This document shows positions 1 through 10,552 of a stretch of 64,000 bases of DNA, one piece after another (the stretch's first letter is position 1; each line of letters begins with the position of its first letter). The DNA is taken from the NCBI GenBank assembly GCA_019671135.1, contig JAHRHY010000006.1, forward strand, positions 1 to 64,000, given 5' to 3'. Below the pieces are notes generated by a model, which saw nothing but the letters and a program-made list of their open reading frames with translations, had not been told where the DNA came from and made no database searches. This DNA comes from Linnemannia hyalina (Eukaryota; Mortierellomycota; Mortierellomycetes; Mortierellales; Mortierellaceae). A program made the position numbers and the translations under genes.

Positions 1-1894
1 CAGACTGGACAGACAGTCCAGGCTGACAGGAGGCACTTCTCAATGGGCCGAGTTGCCATATGAGCTTGTGCTTCCTCTCGCTGGAAGTTCTGTTTGGTGA
101 GTTGTAGTCCACCCTTGGTCGACTACAAGAAAGAAGGCCAGGTCTCAGTCGAGGTCGGGGTCTGCCACGGGGTTCTAGGTCGGGGTCTGCCACGGGGGTT
201 CTAGTTCGGGGTCTGCCACGGGGGTTCTAGTTCGGTGACGCGCGACGCGCTCAAGGCCTAAGGTACCTCTCTACTACTTTTCGAGCTTGTTTGTTAAGGG
301 TCCTTTTCACTTCTTCCTTTTCTAACCAACCCATTCATCTTCATTCATGCATTCCTTCTCTTAGCCTTCTCCCATCGTCGCCCAAGGAGAGAACTGGTCT
401 TCTCTTCTTGCGGTCGACTTTGGGTGGACTCCTCGCCAGACTGGACAGACAGTCCAGGCTGACAGGAGGCACTTCTCAATGGGCCGAGTTGCCATATGAG
501 CTTGTGCTTCCTCTCGCTGGAAGTTCTGTTTGGTGAGTTGTAGTCCACCCTTGGTCGACTACAAGAAAGAAGGCCAGGTCTCAGTCGAGGTCGGGGTCTG
601 CCACGGGGTTCTAGGTCGGGGTCTGCCACGGGGGTTCTAGTTCGGGGTCTGCCACGGGGGTTCTAGTTCGGTGACGCGCGACGCGCTCAAGGCCTAAGGT
701 ACCTCTCTACTACTTTTCGAGCTTGTTTGTTAAGGGTCCTTTTCACTTCTTCCTTTTCTAACCAACCCATTCATCTTCATTCATGCATTCCTTCTCTTAG
801 CCTTCTCCCATCGTCGCCCAAGGAGAGAACTGGTCTTCTCTTCTTGCGGTCGACTTTGGGTGGACTCCTCGCCAGACTGGACAGACAGTCCAGGCTGACA
901 GGAGGCACTTCTCAATGGGCCGAGTTGCCATATGAGCTTGTGCTTCCTCTCGCTGGAAGTTCTGTTTGGTGAGTTGTAGTCCACCCTTGGTCGACTACAA
1001 GAAAGAAGGCCAGGTCTCAGTCGAGGTCGGGGTCTGCCACGGGGTTCTAGGTCGGGGTCTGCCACGGGGGTTCTAGTTCGGGGTCTGCCACGGGGGTTCT
1101 AGTTCGGTGACGCGCGACGCGCTCAAGGCCTAAGGTACCTCTCTACTACTTTTCGAGCTTGTTTGTTAAGGGTCCTTTTCACTTCTTCCTTTTCTAACCA
1201 ACCCATTCATCTTCATTCATGCATTCCTTCTCTTAGCCTTCTCCCATCGTCGCCCAAGGAGAGAACTGGTCTTCTCTTCTTGCGGTCGACTTTGGGTGGA
1301 CTCCTCGCCAGACTGGACAGACAGTCCAGGCTGACAGGAGGCACTTCTCAATGGGCCGAGTTGCCATATGAGCTTGTGCTTCCTCTCGCTGGAAGTTCTG
1401 TTTGGTGAGTTGTAGTCCACCCTTGGTCGACTACAAGAAAGAAGGCCAGGTCTCAGTCGAGGTCGGGGTCTGCCACGGGGTTCTAGGTCGGGGTCTGCCA
1501 CGGGGGTTCTAGTTCGGGGTCTGCCACGGGGGTTCTAGTTCGGTGACGCGCGACGCGCTCAAGGCCTAAGGTACCTCTCTACTACTTTTCGAGCTTGTTT
1601 GTTAAGGGTCCTTTTCACTTCTTCCTTTTCTAACCAACCCATTCATCTTCATTCATGCATTCCTTCTCTTAGCCTTCTCCCATCGTCGCCCAAGGAGAGA
1701 ACTGGTCTTCTCTTCTTGCGGTCGACTTTGGGTGGACTCCTCGCCAGACTGGACAGACAGTCCAGGCTGACAGGAGGCACTTCTCAATGGGCCGAGTTGC
1801 CATATGAGCTTGTGCTTCCTCTCGCTGGAAGTTCTGTTTGGTGAGTTGTAGTCCACCCTTGGTCGACTACAAGAAAGAAGGCCAGGTCTCAGTC
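1..1894. repeat. 436-bp tandem satellite array, at least 4.3 copies
   Basis: The same 436-bp unit recurs head to tail: the opening bases reappear at 437, 873, 1309 and 1745, and the match stops near 1894, where the sequence changes to an AT-richer stretch. By eye the copies are identical, which points to recent amplification or homogenisation. The array runs off the left edge, so its full size is unknown. Short frames of 81 and 94 codons recur in every copy on both strands, but they are low in complexity, lack a recognisable domain and follow the repeat period, so I do not treat them as genes. Each unit holds a 6-bp stem (CTGGAC, 5-base loop, GTCCAG). It could be subtelomeric, pericentromeric or intergenic-spacer satellite; nothing here decides which. 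Confidence 0.95.
153..229. repeat. nested 25/26-bp subrepeats inside each satellite unit
   Basis: Three successive near-copies of a GC-rich 25-26 bp motif (core GGGTCTGCCACGGGG) lie at about 153-177, 178-203 and 204-229. The first lacks one G and the third starts GTT instead of GGT. The same triplet recurs in the next three complete units, offset by 436 bp each time, so this is a repeat within a repeat. It is followed by the CG-rich stretch GACGCGCGACGCGC. Confidence 0.9.
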
Positions 1895-2038
1895 AAGGTT
1901 CAAAAATGAACCATAGTCGACGAATAATATAAAGTGATTGCTTGTCACGTGATTGATCTGTCCTCCCAGTCGAGCTCCCTTTGTTGATGTTACAAAAAGA
2001 TGTGGTGGCTAGGCAGTGGCGGCAATGCCTTAGGTTAG

Positions 2039-2090
2039 CAGTCATATTCTTTAGTAGATAGTATCAGTCATATTCTTTAGTAGATAGTAT
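2039..2090. repeat. 26-bp tandem duplication
   Basis: A 26-bp segment starting CAGTCATATTC is present twice in direct tandem (2039-2064 and 2065-2090). It lies in the roughly 230-bp AT-rich stretch between the satellite array and the next pair of direct repeats; I see no gene in that stretch. Confidence 0.9.
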
Positions 2091-2122
2091 TAGTAGTGCG
2101 CCAAGCCCTCTTGTCCGCTCTT

Positions 2123-2287
2123 TGTCCTTTTACACATTACTTCTTGGACGAGAGCAGTATTGACAAGAGTTTCGCTGGCGCGCTGCAGGTAACAACCCCC
2201 TCTTTGATAATATTAATACAATGTCCTTTTACACATCACTTCTTGGACGAGAGCAGTATTGACAAGAGTTTCGCTGGCGCGCTGCAG
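2123..2287. repeat. 66-bp direct repeat pair, 99 bp apart
   Basis: About 66 bp at 2123-2188 recur at 2222-2287 with one mismatch. Each copy starts TGTCCTTTTACACAT and ends GCGCGCTGCAG. The 33 bp between them are unrelated AT-rich sequence. A 117-codon frame crosses both copies, but part of it only exists because of the duplication and the C run downstream, so it is not called as a gene. Confidence 0.88.
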
Positions 2288-2363
2288 TGTATCGTTTTGT
2301 GTGAATCTTTTAGGACGTTATTATCACTTTCCCCCTCTCGAACCTACAACCCCCCTTTTCCCT

Positions 2364-2386
2364 CCCCCCCCCCCCCCCCCCCCCCC
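2364..2386. repeat. homopolymer run of about 23 C
   Basis: An uninterrupted C run follows a pyrimidine-rich stretch. The exact length is unreliable in most sequencing data, and any frame crossing it should be distrusted. Confidence 0.85.
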
Positions 2387-2480
2387 GTACCAATTGAGGA
2401 CTTAACAGCGATCCTACAACTCTGGCCGTCGACCCTCTCCCCTGAGTAACATTGACAATAACCCACTTTACCTTACTGTA

Positions 2481-2748
2481 CAGCGCCCTCCCAAAAAGAA
2501 ATGCCGGAAAATTACTGAGCACTTTTTCAAAAGAAAATGGGTATCACCACTGTGTAGAGCCGCCTTTATTCGCAATAACAGCCTTGATTCTCTTAGGCAT
2601 GCTATCAATGATTTTTTTGAGGTAGTCCTTGGATATTGCTTGCCATTCCTCATTGAGGGCGATCGGCATGTCCTTGACAGTTCTGGGGCGGATATCATTG
2701 TTGTGAACTGCGCTCTTCATGAGGAACCACACGTTCTCTATGAGTACG
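2481..2748 (-). mobile_element. truncated Tc1/mariner-like transposon (C-terminal end)
   Basis: On the minus strand a 62-codon frame (2732-2544) matches the C-terminus of Tc1-like transposases. It begins within the I-E-N-V-W element that follows the conserved SPDLNP motif, and continues through a helical stretch to an ending of the form IDSMPKRIKAVI..KGG followed by a stop. Beyond the stop, the + strand reads TA then CAGCGCCCTCCCAAAAAG at 2479-2498, which looks like a Tc1-type terminal inverted repeat after its TA target site. Similarity ends abruptly at about 2748, where a foldback element begins. The catalytic core and the other terminus are therefore missing, and the copy cannot be functional. 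Confidence 0.8.
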
Positions 2749-3052
2749 AAGGCAAGTATCTGGAAAGGAGTGTCGGCCGGCTACCTCTGGGGAGAGGCAT
2801 GGACTCTGAGACGATGCGACAGCAGCGGTTGCGGGACTCTTTTCAGCGGCTTGGCTGGTAGGCTTCTCATCTGGTTCTGGATGGGGGTTCCTGTTGAGTT
2901 TTTGTCCCGGGGTATCCCCAGCCAGATGAAAAGCCAACTAGTCAAGCCGCTGCAAGAGTTCCGTGGCCACTGTTTACCTGAGTCTCATTGTTCATGGCTC
3001 TTGGACGTCCGGTCGGAGCCGGCACCTGTACAGATGCTTGCTAGCCAGTGCA
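2746..3052. mobile_element. foldback / inverted-repeat element (MITE-like)
   Basis: About 130 bp (2746-2874) and the reverse complement of about 130 bp (2922-3052) are recognisably the same sequence, flanking a central loop of about 47 bp. The best-preserved part is 2844-2874 against 2922-2952: 31 positions with four differences, three of them G-to-A or C-to-T type. The outer ends match less well (GCAAGTATCTG against GCAAGCATCTG). The right end of the element is judged by eye. A further direct partial copy of the outer arm lies at about 3160-3185. It has no coding capacity. It sits exactly where the Tc1 remnant breaks off, so it may have inserted into or rearranged that copy. Confidence 0.7.
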
Positions 3053-3914
3053 CAGCTAACCAGGTTTTTTTTCTTGTTTTTTGTTTCCATTCATCTATAT
3101 ACACCACGCCTACACCAAACACTTCTCGATGGGCTACGTGTGATCGAGAGCCGAGCCAGTATGAAGACAAGTATCTAAAAAGGATGTATGTAAGGTAGAG
3201 TAGATTAACTGGGTTAGAATGATTAAATAAAGGCATTATTTGTTATTTTTAATGAAGTGAGGGTATGTGCAAGATCGTGTCGACATGATCGTTTACGGCC
3301 CCCGATCGCAGCTTATTCTGTATAAGTGATGCACCTTAGTCTGGACTCTGAACCTCTGAGTAGACTCAGCACACACATACTCATGTATATTCCATAAGAC
3401 TCTTAATTATGTCAAGCTGGTCATTTCACAGCGGAATAATTTGGAACACAAAGTTACAAGCAGACGCGACGAAAAGGCAACGGATTCAATTTCCACCTCG
3501 CTATTTTATTGAGACAATTGAAGACAGTGCGTTGTTTAGATCCCTCACAAACCAGTCGCTGTTTAGAATTAGGGTCTTGACATGCGGCAACCCAGCAACA
3601 CCCTTGAATCCCAACCTCCTGAACTCCAGTCGACTACGACTCGTTCGCTCCAACAATACTCTTGTCCACGTACCTCCATTCCGTCGGCAAATCCACCATA
3701 GAAACAATTATTTCCTCCCCTTAATATTTTTTTTGTACTACTCAATTCTCCTCATATTTCTCAGGCTCGTGTCGATGAACGGGAACCCCGACCAATAACA
3801 AACTCTCGAGTTAACAGCAGTTCTTCAACCCGTCAAGGAGAATTGACGCATCCCTGACCTTGTACGACCTGCGGCAGTTGCGCATCGAGAATTTCTTAAC
3901 TCGCTTGCATCCCT
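3053..3914. other. no recognisable gene
   Basis: AT-rich DNA with a short direct match to the foldback arm at 3160-3185. A 129-codon frame at 3409-3798 (+) shows no domain and ends in low-complexity hydrophobic residues. A short LRR-like snippet can be read on the + strand at about 3845-3920, but it is too short to call. Confidence 0.5.
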
Positions 3915-5005
3915 CTAAGTAGCCGTCTGGGTATTCTTTAACTCACCAGGCTTCTCGCCAATAAAGAGCGTCAACTTCCAGACCTCCAACCAATCCCAGT
4001 GCGCCATCAACGCATTGCTAAAAGTATCATCAAACTCCCACCGCGCTAACTCGACGTGGACCAAGTTCCCAGGCTCATAGACGCTAATAGTATGCGCCAT
4101 CCCTTCGAGTTACTCAAGGATCGTGGGGCCCCAAACTCTAGATGCATTATCCTGAGAGACCGGACGTTAGGACAGCACTCTTCCAGGATCCGAGCCAGAA
4201 GCGAGCCAACCTGATCATCGATACATCCACGAATGAGTAGTTCCTGGGCTGGGAATGCGCAAAGAAGGGTATGAGTAGCAAGTTTGTCCGTTGCCAATCG
4301 ACTTGAAGTTCAAGGGTCTTGACATTGGGGCAGTGTAGGCAGTGTAGATATCGTCCTTAAATCAATTCAGCGGCCTTGGCTTTCTGTTCTTCCGTCATAT
4401 GTGGAATGTATTGGTCCAACACGACCCAAGGTAAAGACTGTTCCTCCTCCGGAGGAGAAGCAGGCTCTTCCTCCCCCGTCTGTGGGGGTGCAAGTTCATC
4501 GTCCGCTTTCTGAGGGGTAACTTGATCATCCGCTGTTTGAATAGCAAGCTCATCCTCCATTGTCCGAGTAGCAGACTGAACCTCCGCCTCCTGAGAAGCT
4601 GGCTGGCCCTCCAAGTCCATAAGTCCGTTCCACTTCAGGTTCATAGGCGCCGCCTCAAGGAAACCCGTATTAACAATCCACCTCCCCAACAGAACTTCCT
4701 CAAAGCTGTCGGCATTATTATTCAGGATATGGTGAAGATAAACAGAGTTCAAAATCCAACCCACCAAGCCAAGCGTATGCAGGTGACGCAAAGGGAAGAG
4801 GGCCATGTAATCTTCTGGGCTTTGGCGAAGATGACCTCACCGCTTCCAATGCACCACCTTCAGACCCGGGTTCGCCTCGATCAGCCGCCCGATACACGCG
4901 ACGTTGGCGGTAGGAGAGAGGCGAAGTTCCTGGAGCCGGATACAGTCGAGCTGTAAGCTGCTCCACGGGGCGGGCTTTATGCTCGTGCTGGTGGATTGTC
5001 AGATC
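3915..5005 (-). pseudogene. broken F-box/LRR-type gene (leucine-rich repeat part)
   Basis: Minus-strand frames give consecutive pieces of a leucine-rich-repeat protein. A piece with the element LQELRLSP lies near 4920, then LRHLHTLGLVGW near 4770-4810, then an acidic P/E/Q-rich spacer, then PNVKTLEL near 4310, PNVRSLRIMHLEF near 4130-4160, and a final piece ending at 3915. The pieces are interrupted by an in-frame TGA near 4840, an in-frame TAA near 4356, and frame changes near 4250-4300 and 4100. Taken together they resemble the large F-box/LRR families of Mortierella-like fungi, but no F-box is visible at the 5' side. Several independent lesions make a decayed gene much more likely than an intron-rich live one. 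Its original function is unknown; such proteins usually choose substrates for SCF ubiquitin ligases. Confidence 0.65.
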
Positions 5006-7215
5006 AAGGTAGCGCCTTTCTCGATTCTACTAACAGGGAAGACATGAGTCTCCCTTTCTCTCTATCCATTTTTTTCACCCTTTCCTCTCCTTGTCATCCA
5101 GTTTTGGCACCATGAATGAAAACTTACCTTCGATTTACCTCCTACGCTACGTCCTCAATGATGAGCCTACAAATACGAGAAAAAAAAAGTTGGAGGTTCT
5201 GTTACTCTTCAGCCTCAGGCGCAGGAGGTTGGGGAGAGGGAAATCCTTTCTTTGTTTCTTCAAAAGGCAGAAGGTAGTGCGGTGCAAGTCGAGTGAGAGA
5301 GAGACAATAAAAATACCAATTGCGTGCATGAATGAAGAATGGAGAAGAGAAAAGACAATTGGTTTTAAGAAAAAATGAAGAAAGAAAACGGCAACAAGAA
5401 AGTAAGAATGGACCTACGGACCTATTTATCATCTCTTGTCTATTCCCAATCGCTCCAATGCGACGATGTAGAGTCAACGATGCAATTTGGTGGCAAAAGA
5501 AAAGTACGTTCGAATCAGCATCTCGTTTCGACGCCAACGCTAAACTTATTCACAAACTTACAGGGACGAACGACCATGCCGACACTAAGCGCAGTCTACG
5601 AAAAAAGCACCCGAGGTCAGCATCATGAACAACAACAACGTCGTCCTGCACTATCCGTGAATTCATCCCAATGTGATCATGCTGCACTTTTCGATCAAAC
5701 TCCACCCGGCAGCCAAGGACGCCAGAAGATATTTTCAACAACTGAGGCAAAGCTGACTTTTTTCTCTATTTTCTCATCTCCTCTTGGTACATCTCTTATC
5801 AGCTCTATGACTCTGGGCAAGCAAGATGCATAGGATAAGACCGACTGCCATCCCAGTCTCGCAGGCACTAGGAGACAGAGTACAAGACCGTCTTTAGAAG
5901 GTACGCATTCAATTGATGTTTGGCTCGTATGTGTTCGACTGCCACTCCCTTGCAATAAAAAAGATGTGTTACCACGAGGGTGTACGTTCAAACAGTGTTT
6001 GCTCAGTTCTTTTCAGGAGTTACGACACACATCATACAATATTCCAAAGGGATCAAGAGAAGGCATAGGCCATTTCTTTCCACGTACAAGGTCTTTCCTC
6101 TTGCCAAATGAAATAACGCGTTGTGAGTATAGCAACCATGCAAAACCACGTAAACAGACACAGGGGAGACACCCCAGGACACACATACAACAATGCTACA
6201 AAGAAAAACAACAACAACTACGCGTTCAATGAGAGGGAGAGGTATTTCTCCTTGTGGACTCGGCGAGCCTACGGCGAGACCTCATCTCGAGGTGGAATAT
6301 CGGAGAAATTTCATCTTGGTGAACGGAAGGAAAATAGGAAACCGATTAGTTTGTATTCAGGTATGCATATGTTTCTGCCTTGTGTTTCTGCCTTGTGTAT
6401 CTGCTTTGTGTGTGTGTATGCGCAGGTGTGTGCAAATGCCTTTTTCAGGTCAGACTCAGGGACATGCAGAGAAAAAATAGCATTAGGTGAGGTCCGAGAG
6501 AGAGAGTGGAGAGAAGGAGAAATAGGAGAAATAAGAACGTGCAGTCTGTGCATTCTACGACCCCCTTCCCTCGAAATAAACAAGCATTCACCCACGTTTT
6601 ATTTTGTGTGTCACCACTGTCAATGCCTTCTGTATTCGCAATCCTACTCCTGCTTTCGGCGTCTAGCGTCTCTTATCTAACACATGAGCGAGGTGGTAGC
6701 GAGGTACGGGAGTTGGGGGGACCGTTGATGGAGGCGAGTACTGGTAGACCTAGCGTCGTTGACGGTGAAGGATCTTGAGAACAGTCCTAGGCGCTCCAAC
6801 AATGGTCATGCACGTTCCAAACCATAGTGCGCAGAACCAGAGACACGTTCAACAAAGAAAACCGTGCATTTGGAGGTATTAGAGATCACGTCTCAGTCCC
6901 ACCCAACTATCAATCCAGCTTCAAGTATCCCTCATTTTTCGGGATAGTCAAAGGCCCAAGAATTAGTCCACTCGTAGACAAAGAAAAAAAGTCGCTTTTC
7001 AGCATTATTTTAGATGTAATGCCGACTGAATGAAGATATTTCGCGATTGAATAGAAAATTGTCAGTTGGTGGCTTAGAATTAATCGGATAGTTTTTTGGT
7101 GTTTCCATAGGGAAAGAAATAAAATAGCCCTCAGTGATATGGCGACCACATATCCTATCTTCCTCACTCACTCCGCATTGCCTTACACTCATTTCCATCC
7201 GTGGTCCTCATCCTC
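5006..7215. other. 2.2-kb stretch without a supportable gene
   Basis: Mixed AT-rich sequence with purine-rich (GAGA) and GT-rich tracts. Frames up to 185 codons occur (for example 6123-6680, +), but they overlap others on both strands, are rich in low-complexity residues and show no domain. The last part is the left flank of the Crypton-like element. I saw no clear terminal repeats that would mark its boundary. Confidence 0.5.
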
Positions 7216-8506
7216 ATGTCTTCTGCAACCTCCATTCCTTCCACTGCCTTGCTTGAGGAGGTTGGACAAGCAACGCAACCATTTCCTGCTGTGTTCGTTC
7301 CCACCCCTTGCCCTGGAGAGTCGTCAACAGGAGCGTCAGCAGGAGTTAAGAAGAGAGGGCGACCTAAAGGATCTACGAAAGTGAAGAAAGTTACGGCAGT
7401 CGCCACAGCTGGTAATACATACATCCACGACTCTATGTTATATATCACCCGTTTCTTGGAAGTAATGCCAATTAATATCACCCCTATTAACTTTTTGCTC
7501 TTTTATTCTAGGAGAACAAGCAACGGTCAACCAAACGGATGGAGAGGGGGCGGCCACCCACGACAACGATTTTGACAGCCATATCAACGACAACGACATG
7601 GGCCAAGCCGCCAATAACACCAACCCCGACAACAACAACAACAATCCTGACAACAATAATACAATCACCAGTAGTCAAACGGACATGTATTCTGTGCTCG
7701 GCCCTGATCGCATCGATATGTTCTACGATGATGGCGTTATTTATGGCTACGATCCCAAATACATCAGGAAACCATCCTCTGAAAATACGCGAGACCAGCT
7801 TTCAGGAGAGAAGGAAAAGGTGGTAGTGGTGATGGACGACGACGACGAGGAGGAGAAGGAGGAGGAGGAGGAGGAGCAGGAAGAGCGACTTCTAGAAGAG
7901 GAACGACTTCAAGCAGAGGGGGCCGACGAGGAAGAGGAGGTGTATCATGGTGGACCGAAGCCATTTGATGAGGCCAACTACCCTCTTCATTTTTTCTACG
8001 AGCATTACTTCGCACAGTTTCCAATGGATAATACGCCGCAAGACACCGATAGCGATTATAGCGCCAGTAGAGCGGATGAGAATGACTCTGACAACGATGA
8101 GGATAAACCCGCAGGGGCAACTCATACCCATACCCATACTATGACACACAAAAGAAAGGCGCAGGGATGGGTCCAACCACCAGTGAAGAAGTCACGGCTA
8201 GACCAGCGTACAAGGGTGAGGCCAAGTCGACTTGAAGATGTCGGGGACGTCGAGGATGTTGAGAGTGCTGAGGGCGGTGAAGGACTGCAGCAACATCATG
8301 ATCAGGATCAGTCTGCCGCAGCGACGGTATCGATGCAGAGGTCGGGAGAATCTTTTGAGAAGTACCAACAGCGTATGAGATGGGACCGAGAGCTTGAGGC
8401 CATGAAGGCGAGTTCCCTGAACAATGCCAAAGAATCCAATCCCAATAAGGTCAAGCTCAACAAGAAGGAGTTAGATGCCGTTCATTTGAGACACAGGGAA
8501 AACTAG
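7216..8506 (+). pseudogene. Crypton N-terminal module: AT-hook plus acidic region (two exons)
   Basis: Exon 1 runs from the ATG at 7216 to 7411. The preferred intron is 7412-7511 (GTAATA...TTCTAG), and exon 2 continues in the same frame to a TAG at 8504-8506. The spliced product has an AT-hook-like basic motif (KKRGRPKGS) about 45 residues in, then N/D-rich sequence, a long E/D run near 7840-7940, an HTHTHT stretch and a charged C-terminal part. After the TAG the same frame still reads as sensible protein (PYTSRQTCEFNN.RGALGRHVV) to about 8593, which resembles the N-terminal SAM-like part of Crypton recombinases. The TAG is thus probably a C-to-T nonsense change of a glutamine codon. A further intron probably spans about 8594-8690. 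The acidic/AT-hook part could guide DNA binding or nuclear targeting; this is inferred from composition only. Confidence 0.6.
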
Positions 8507-8693
8507 CCCTATACGAGTCGTCAGACTTGCGAATTCAACAACATGCGCGGGGCACTAGGACGGCATGTGGTCAATTTCATCGGCATTGGAGGGTAGGCAC
8601 CATTTTTTAATTATTGCTTCTCACATTTTCATGATTTATCGGGTTGATTTTAACTTTATTTATTGGATTCACATTATCTACTTTACCCGTAGA

Positions 8694-10552
8694 GATGGTG
8701 CAAGCGGAAAGGATATCGGATGGAAGAGAGTAGGAAGGCCGATTTTCGAGTCCAGCACGAGAAGTTCTTTCTTTGGTTGAGAGAAGGCACGGCAGTGCAA
8801 GGATATGATGGTGAAGGGGATCATAAGATGGCGGTTTTGCCTTTCTTTGTGACGAGCAATGTCCAGGTCTCTGAGTCCAGTGCCAATGGGAGGGGAAGGG
8901 CCGTATCCAGGCGTATAAGGTGAGCTATAATCATGTGTATCACCTAGACGAAGAGCACAAATGGGCTCTTCGTCCCTGAATTAAACAGACCCCTCTCTTT
9001 ATTTCATTGTTCACTTTTTCCTACTGCTAATATTACCCATCACTATCATCGCCCTGGTTAATATTTTCCATTAGGGATCTGCCCAACCTATCAACACTAC
9101 TCCAACATATCAACGGCGTTAATGACCTTCGCATGTCGCAAGGGAACAGTGGATTTTTGAAGGAAGGAGGAGGTCCCATAAGTGCCATACGTGGTGCAGC
9201 AGTCGATGCAATCACCAGCGCTTACAAAACACGAATTGCGGGGGACCCAAGGACGGAATCCAAAAAATACGCCACCATCAATCATGCAAATGGAAGGGAA
9301 CTCGACAAATTGCAGGATGTAATGAAGGCGGCATGGATGGATCGATACCCCAAGGACGAGGACAGCAAAGGCGGCAAGAATCAGCCCCATAAGCTCACCA
9401 GTCTCCGCGCCCGTCTGATTGTCTCTTGGAAGCATTTTATGATGATGCGAGGAGAGAACATTCGAATGGCCTAATTGCCTCATATCAATTTCCACCACTT
9501 CGCAAACTTGACTGGTGCAATCACCGGGCCCCGACCGAATACTTTCGCCATTGTCCTGATCATGACACAAGAGGAAACTCTACGACATGGTAGCTGCACC
9601 TACGGCGTTGCTGTTAGGAATTCGGAGGTGGGAATTTGTCCAGTTGGATCTCTTGCATTTTACTTGTTTTACCTTTGGCAGTCGGTAAGCATGCATGCTA
9701 TCACAATCGTTTAATCATCTTTATTATTTAATATTTGAACTCAAACTTACCTATCTTTAATCTCTCTCTCTCTCTCTCTCTCGCTTCTTTTTACAGCAGG
9801 AGGAGGGCAAATCTGATCTCCACGACGGCAGATGGCGCAATATTTACTTGGTTCATGGAAACGGCAAAAAGAAACAAAACAAACAACTTTCACCCAACGC
9901 ACATTTGGACGGCATGGCTCAATTATTCAGGGCGACAGGAATTGTGACAAATCAACCGACACAATTCTATCGCCATTCAGGAGCCAACAATGCGCACGAT
10001 GCTGGAGCCTCTCTATCAGCCATTCCTAACGGCGGCAGTCGCCTCAATACCCATTACCTGCATCCCCTCCCAAAAGGCGTCGCATATGCCATGACTGGTG
10101 CTTTTCAACCTGGTCTGCCTCCATGGATCAAGCGCGATTGCCTCACACCGCCGGTCGAGCTTCAACAACAGATCTTTCCTTTCATTGAGGAGGACTACTT
10201 TACGGAATGCCCAGACTGGCTTCTATGGACCAGGGATATTATGGAGGGCAGGAGCGAGCTTGGTGGCAGACCCAACCCTATGCCAATGCCGGACGAGTCC
10301 AACCGATCCGCCGTTTTACGACTCAAATTTTTACTCCTTCTTGTACACCTGAGAAAGGTCCTGCTACAGGACGCAGCAGCCCTTCTGGAACTCAAATCCA
10401 AGGATGGAGTCCTGTACGGCCATCACCACGTCTTCAACCTCCCAGTCTTCAAGAGCCCCGAGTTTCTCGTATTCAAGGAGCGACTTGTAGCAAAGATGCT
10501 CACCCTTGCACCTCCTCAATCGGACAGTCTACGCCACAACGCCCATACTTAG
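8694..10552 (+). pseudogene. Crypton tyrosine-recombinase core (broken)
   Basis: After a short segment at 8694-8923 (VQHEKFFLWLREG...HKMAVLPFF), the core starts near 9075 and runs to a TAA at 9472-9474. It includes SWKHFMMMRGENIRMA, where Cryptons and Ndc10 domain II have their first conserved arginine. The same frame continues past the stop through VRNSEVGICPVGSLAFYLFY, a hallmark of this family. A CT-rich intron at about 9688-9796 follows. The last piece (about 9797-10552) carries the region around the second conserved motif and the nucleophile: it has a histidine (YRHSGANN) and a tyrosine (THYLHPLPKG), but the arginine expected three residues after the histidine is not seen. The family assignment is firm; loss of activity is inferred from the stop and the missing arginine. 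Confidence 0.68.

Noticed and set aside
291..1856. 81- and 94-codon frames repeated in each satellite unit
   Set aside because: They repeat exactly with the 436-bp period, lie on both strands over the same bases, and have no domain; they are by-products of the repeat.
2096..2449. 117-codon frame crossing the 66-bp repeats and C run
   Set aside because: Half of it is the duplicated segment and the rest is a proline run from the C homopolymer.
3845..3920. LRR-like snippet on the plus strand
   Set aside because: About 25 residues only and opposite in strand to the adjacent LRR pseudogene; may be coincidence.
5147..6680. possible small genes of 60-185 codons
   Set aside because: Overlapping frames on both strands, low complexity, no domain or plausible splice structure.
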